The position numbers were made by a program, and so were the translations under genes. Of a stretch of DNA of 64,000 nucleotides, positions 60,626 through 64,000 are shown in pieces. The notes beneath the pieces were generated by a model, which worked only from the letters and a program-made list of their open reading frames with translations, was not told the DNA's origin and searched no databases. Source of the DNA: Gnetum montanum (taxonomy: Eukaryota > Streptophyta > Gnetopsida > Gnetales > Gnetaceae); contig MNCI01009412.1 in NCBI GenBank assembly GCA_015680685.1, positions 61,541 through 125,540 on the forward strand, written 5' to 3'. Positions within the stretch are counted from its first letter, which is position 1; each line of letters begins with the position of its first letter.

Positions 60626-61317
60626 GATATAGGCAGAGATGGCGTCAGTCAGAGATGCGTTTCGCCAGGAGGACAAGACACTACATCATTTTGAGGTGAT
60701 CATTTTGACTAGTTTGGCTACTTGGGAGTGCACATCCTGCACTCCCTCTTAACCCTCTTCACTTTGTTTCTTACACTCGTAGTTTTCCTTTTCACATCTC
60801 TTTTACAAGCTTTCTCAATGCATATAAAGCCCTCCCACATGCTCAACTGCAAAGTCCAGGACATGCGTAATGCAGCATGTCACATGAGAAGAATTTGTAG
60901 GCAGGTGAAAGCCCCACATGGATGTAACAAAACTCATCTTGGGGAGGAAACACCTATCTTGCAACAACAAGGTTGTTTGCAAGTGAACGTGGCTAAACAG
61001 CAAAAGAAAAGCACAAAAGCGTAAAAGGGCAAAAGAGCTAAAAAAAAAAAGAAGAGTGCCCAAAACAAATGGCACACTAGCTATTTCACAACAACCATCT
61101 CTAAGCATTCCAACAAGAGGTCAAAAGCTAGCAAAAGAAATATGCCCATGTGTGTTGACTCCCTCTCAAGCAGTCCGATGAGGGACCGCACTATGTTACA
61201 TCTTTTCCTTTCTTGAACCTATCCCCTCAAGTTCACCCTTTCCCCCTTTCCCTACATGACTATCCCAATACTCCCAAGCACAGCAAAGTGACATCTAAGC
61301 AACCACTAGAGAGTGAT
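60626..61317 (+). other. E2 3' untranslated region
   Basis: Aligns with E1 10882-11690, including an A-rich run at 61030-61060. The frames on both strands at 60722-61108 are short and unmatched. Confidence 0.5.
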
Positions 61318-61403
61318 CTTGGTGTCTTGTTCTTCATGGTATTTCATATTCTTTGTCGACGTCTCTTGGGCAGATCCTCCAGACGTTGATAAAGAGGGGC
61401 CAT
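61318..61403 (+). promoter_or_regulatory. Pre-PPT block and polypurine tract of E2
   Basis: It contains 'ttctttgtcgacgtctcttg' and ends 'gataaagaggggccat' directly before the 3' LTR. Confidence 0.7.
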
Positions 61404-63309
61404 TGAAACACCATAAATTTCAAGACCCTGATGCTTTAGAAGAGCCTTAGAATTTGGCCAAGGATTTCCACAATTGTAGCATCATGATGGGCCATTAGAA
61501 TAGTGTAGGAACTAAAGATAGATTATACAGTCTAGCAAGTTTTCTATCTCTAGGACTAAGAAGCCTGCTGGACTCTCTAGCCTACCCAACTAGATAGTTG
61601 GCCCGGCTAACAATCTACCTAAGGACCATGCTAGGAGTTGTTGAAAGTGTTTAAGATGAGCTAAATAGTTTGACAAGTGTTCTAACAGAGAAATTTGTTA
61701 CACTATGCTATGCTGCATAGCATAGTAAGCCTTGAAGAGACTAATTAAGTGTCCAAGATGCAAGATGATATCAAATCAGTCTTCCAAAGCATTTGTCCAT
61801 GTTGCAACCATCAAGAAAGCTTGCTCCACCAACATAGGGTGCTACACTATGCTATGTCATGCAGCGTAGTATAGTGTAGCAGGGAAAGGCTGCATAAAAG
61901 CCCCCCTACCAAGTGACTCCAACAAGAGGATTGCACTTGGCAATGCTTTGGCCTTCAAAACTGGCTATCCCACTTAGCCCTTAGGCCTCAAGCAAGGTTT
62001 CTTAGTAAAAAAATGGTAGATTAAACAAGGATGCATGACACACTGGCTACTATGCTGTGCTATGCTACATAGCGTAGCATAGTGTAGCAATGATGCAAAA
62101 ACAATAGAATGCCCCAAGGATGAACTCAGCAAGTCCAAAGGCTTTCTGACATGGAGGAAAAAAGTTGCTATTGTTTGCTTGACTAAGCCTTAGACAAATG
62201 CTCTCATTTTCTATGCAAGACCTCTATCAAAACTAGTGGCTACACTACGTAGCATAGCACAGCATAGTGAGCAGTTACTTATGCTATGCCAACGTGCTAA
62301 ACAGTGTAAGTAATGCAACACTTGAATGGAGGCATCAAAACACCTTTAGTTAGCTACAAAACTTGTTGGCAATGATTATTCTCACCTAGACACGTCTTCA
62401 GTAGATAAAATCAACAAGTTTACTTCATTTTGCATACCCCTAGTCAATCCCTAAAATTGTCCCTATGCTTGACCCTGCTCGCAAGAGTAGGAAAGACATA
62501 GTCTTGGATCATAGGCTCCATTTTGTTTTCATTGTTGGCATGCTTTCTGGATTTTGGTACATGAAGATTTAGTAGTATGGTCATAGCGTACCAAGGTTTA
62601 CATTTGACATTGCGCACCTACATAGTATAGCCATGTTTGCACCTTGTGGAGCCCAGGACACGTGGCATCTAGATCACATTTTTCTCCTACTCCTAGACCT
62701 ATAAATACCTTGATGAGCAATGCTCAAAGGGTTGGCTTTTTGCATGGTTGGATTTTAAGCTGGCTTTTGGAGAGCATAGTTGGCATTTTTGAGCACTCTA
62801 GTTGGCTTTGAGTTTTCTAGTTGGCTCCAGAAATCCCTTTGTGAGCTTAGCATTTTGGCATCTTAGTGAGCAAAGTGGAAAGCATAAGAATCCTAAATAG
62901 TAAGCTACTGACTATAGTTTAGAGATCTATGACCATACTGCTCTATGTAAGTTGTGCCTCTTCAGTGTTGCATGTTCAGTTGTACACCTTCCAACAGAAC
63001 AAAGGATCAAATCCGCAACCTTAGGGTGGTGCACTTTCTTACCCAATTCTATTTTGCTATTTGTTTACTATCATTGTGTTTTGAACTGTTTTCATTGTTT
63101 TACATTTATTGATCATCGATTTACTTCGCATACATCATTTCCAAAATGAACATTTACGAAATGTTGAGATACACCGATTAAGTTCCTATTTGATTGACCA
63201 GACCATTTAGGGCACCCCATTTCCGTTTCTCTCTAGCACGACCCTCGCACAGATCCAAGGTTAAACTGTTCACCCAGTAACCTCTCAGTGTTCCAGCCAT
63301 CGACGTTTT
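61404..63309 (+). repeat. 3' LTR of E2, last bases missing
   Basis: Direct repeat of 42670-44584 with the same four inverted repeats and TATA box (62700-62707). It ends 'catcgacgtttt', whereas the 5' LTR continues 'cagtcacaaca' to its end. About 1906 bp. Confidence 0.85.
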
Positions 63310-64000
63310 ACGTGGCAAGGAATATAAAATAACTAAACTCTATACTGAATGCTTCTCTCTAGAAAGGAAATACTTAGATATAAATGTTAAGGTTCAAAAG
63401 CTAAACTAGTCCTATAAGCAAATAAGCAAAGATATAGTAAGTATAAGACATAGTGATGATAAGCTTACTAAAGATACGGAGATGCCTCAAGTTTTGCATA
63501 TCAAAAGAGAAATGGAAAAGGATTCTCATGGTGACATATGTACTACTATTTCACCTAATGGAGGTACACACCTAGGTTTGAATAATTAGCATGAATAAGA
63601 AAAATTATTTTCCATTACTATGGAAAATTTGGATATATAAAATCACATTGTTACATATGATTAAGATGTTATAATTTAACCAATTTATCTTATCAAAAGA
63701 AGAGTAGAAACCATATCTTGCTAACTAAAGAGGTTTGGAGATCTAAGAAGCATGATTAGGAAATTACTAAACATATTTAACTTCACTACGACAATGGAGA
63801 TACAAAAATTATTCATAGAAAAACTACTATTAATGATGAAAAATATATAAATAATAATCTTGGCATAAAGAGATGTAGACATCCAATAACATCAATGGAG
63901 AAACTCTATAAAGGAGAACATAATTATAAAATTACTTAAGCAAGAAACCTCCCAAAGCATGCAAGGTATGCATTGGTGCGTATGATTCCTTAACTTGCAT
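63310..64000 (+). pseudogene. C3 gag, 3' part, with right copy of the long target duplication
   Basis: 63310-63438 repeats 42548-42669. After it C3 resumes with a decayed frame (HSDDKLTKDTEMPQVLHIKR, then MEKDSHGDICTTISPNGGTH) and runs off the window. No RT or integrase is seen. Confidence 0.65.

Larger units (their letters stand above)
42670..63309 (+). mobile_element. E2: Tat/Ogre-like Ty3/gypsy element with pol, inserted in C3
   Basis: LTRs at 42670-44584 and 61404-63309 enclose a primer site, gag, protease, a long spacer with an antisense gene relic and a solo LTR, pol (RT, RNase H, archaeal-type RNase H, integrase), an intron-like 3' spacer and a polypurine tract. The additional archaeal-type RNase H and the spacer between protease and RT are features of the Tat/Ogre lineage. 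At about 20.6 kb (19.1 kb without the solo LTR) it is very large. All coding parts have stops. Confidence 0.85.

Noticed and set aside
60722-61108. Overlapping frames on both strands that could be small proteins
   Set aside because: They sit in the 3' untranslated region of E2, and the aligned region of E1 has no corresponding frame.
42670-63309. Endogenous virus (caulimovirid-like) origin for the RT region
   Set aside because: The domain order, integrase, archaeal-type RNase H, primer site and LTRs are those of a Ty3/gypsy Tat/Ogre element, and no movement-protein or coat-protein signature is present.

Overview
This window looks like intergenic DNA from a large, repeat-rich seed-plant genome. 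It is AT-rich and visibly CpG-depleted, and it is filled with old, nested LTR retrotransposons. I found no intact host gene, tRNA, rRNA or CRISPR array. Plant origin follows from the retrotransposon families: Ty3/gypsy Tat/Ogre type with an extra archaeal-type RNase H, gag-only elements with a UBN2/DUF4219-like gag, and plant-type introns. A gymnosperm is possible, but the sequence alone does not settle it.

Layout. (1) 1-3611: 3' part and 3' LTR of a Tat/Ogre-like element (E0). (2) 4454-13217: element E1, with both LTRs, a tRNA-Asn-type primer site, decayed gag and protease, and no reverse transcriptase or integrase. (3) 14524-15475: minus-strand remnant of a different Ty3/gypsy integrase. 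(4) 16328-38971: element E3, flanked by a 5-bp TTAAT duplication. It has gag and protease but no pol, and is split by two nested gag-only elements: C1 (minus, 23446-28225, inside the internal region) and C2 (plus, 32874-38648, inside the 3' LTR, duplication ACACC). (5) 38977-41048: a decayed minus-strand coding region I do not recognise. (6) 41049-42669 plus 63310-64000: a third gag-only element, C3, split by E2. (7) 42670-63309: element E2, the only one with pol (RT, RNase H, archaeal-type RNase H, integrase). Its protease-RT spacer holds an antisense multi-exon gene relic (49122-52600, perhaps starting at 55543) and an antisense solo LTR (53067-54585, duplication GCATG).

How the parts fit. 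E0, E1, E2 and E3 share one plan: an LTR beginning TGAAACACCATA, a tRNA-Asn-like primer site, gag, a protease with an Asp-Asp-Gly active site, an intron-like spacer, pol (or a mini-exon in its place), a second intron-like spacer, and a conserved block before the polypurine tract. E0, E1 and E3 look like non-autonomous partners that could have borrowed pol from E2-like copies. All copies are broken by stops and frameshifts.

Most interesting signals: the antisense spliced gene in E2; an exceptional target duplication of about 122-129 bp around E2, with a trimmed 3' LTR end; a degenerate motif around TATGACATTAAACTAGCA that recurs as tandem repeats in nearly every spacer and even inside gag; and LTR palindromes whose architecture is kept while their sequence changes.
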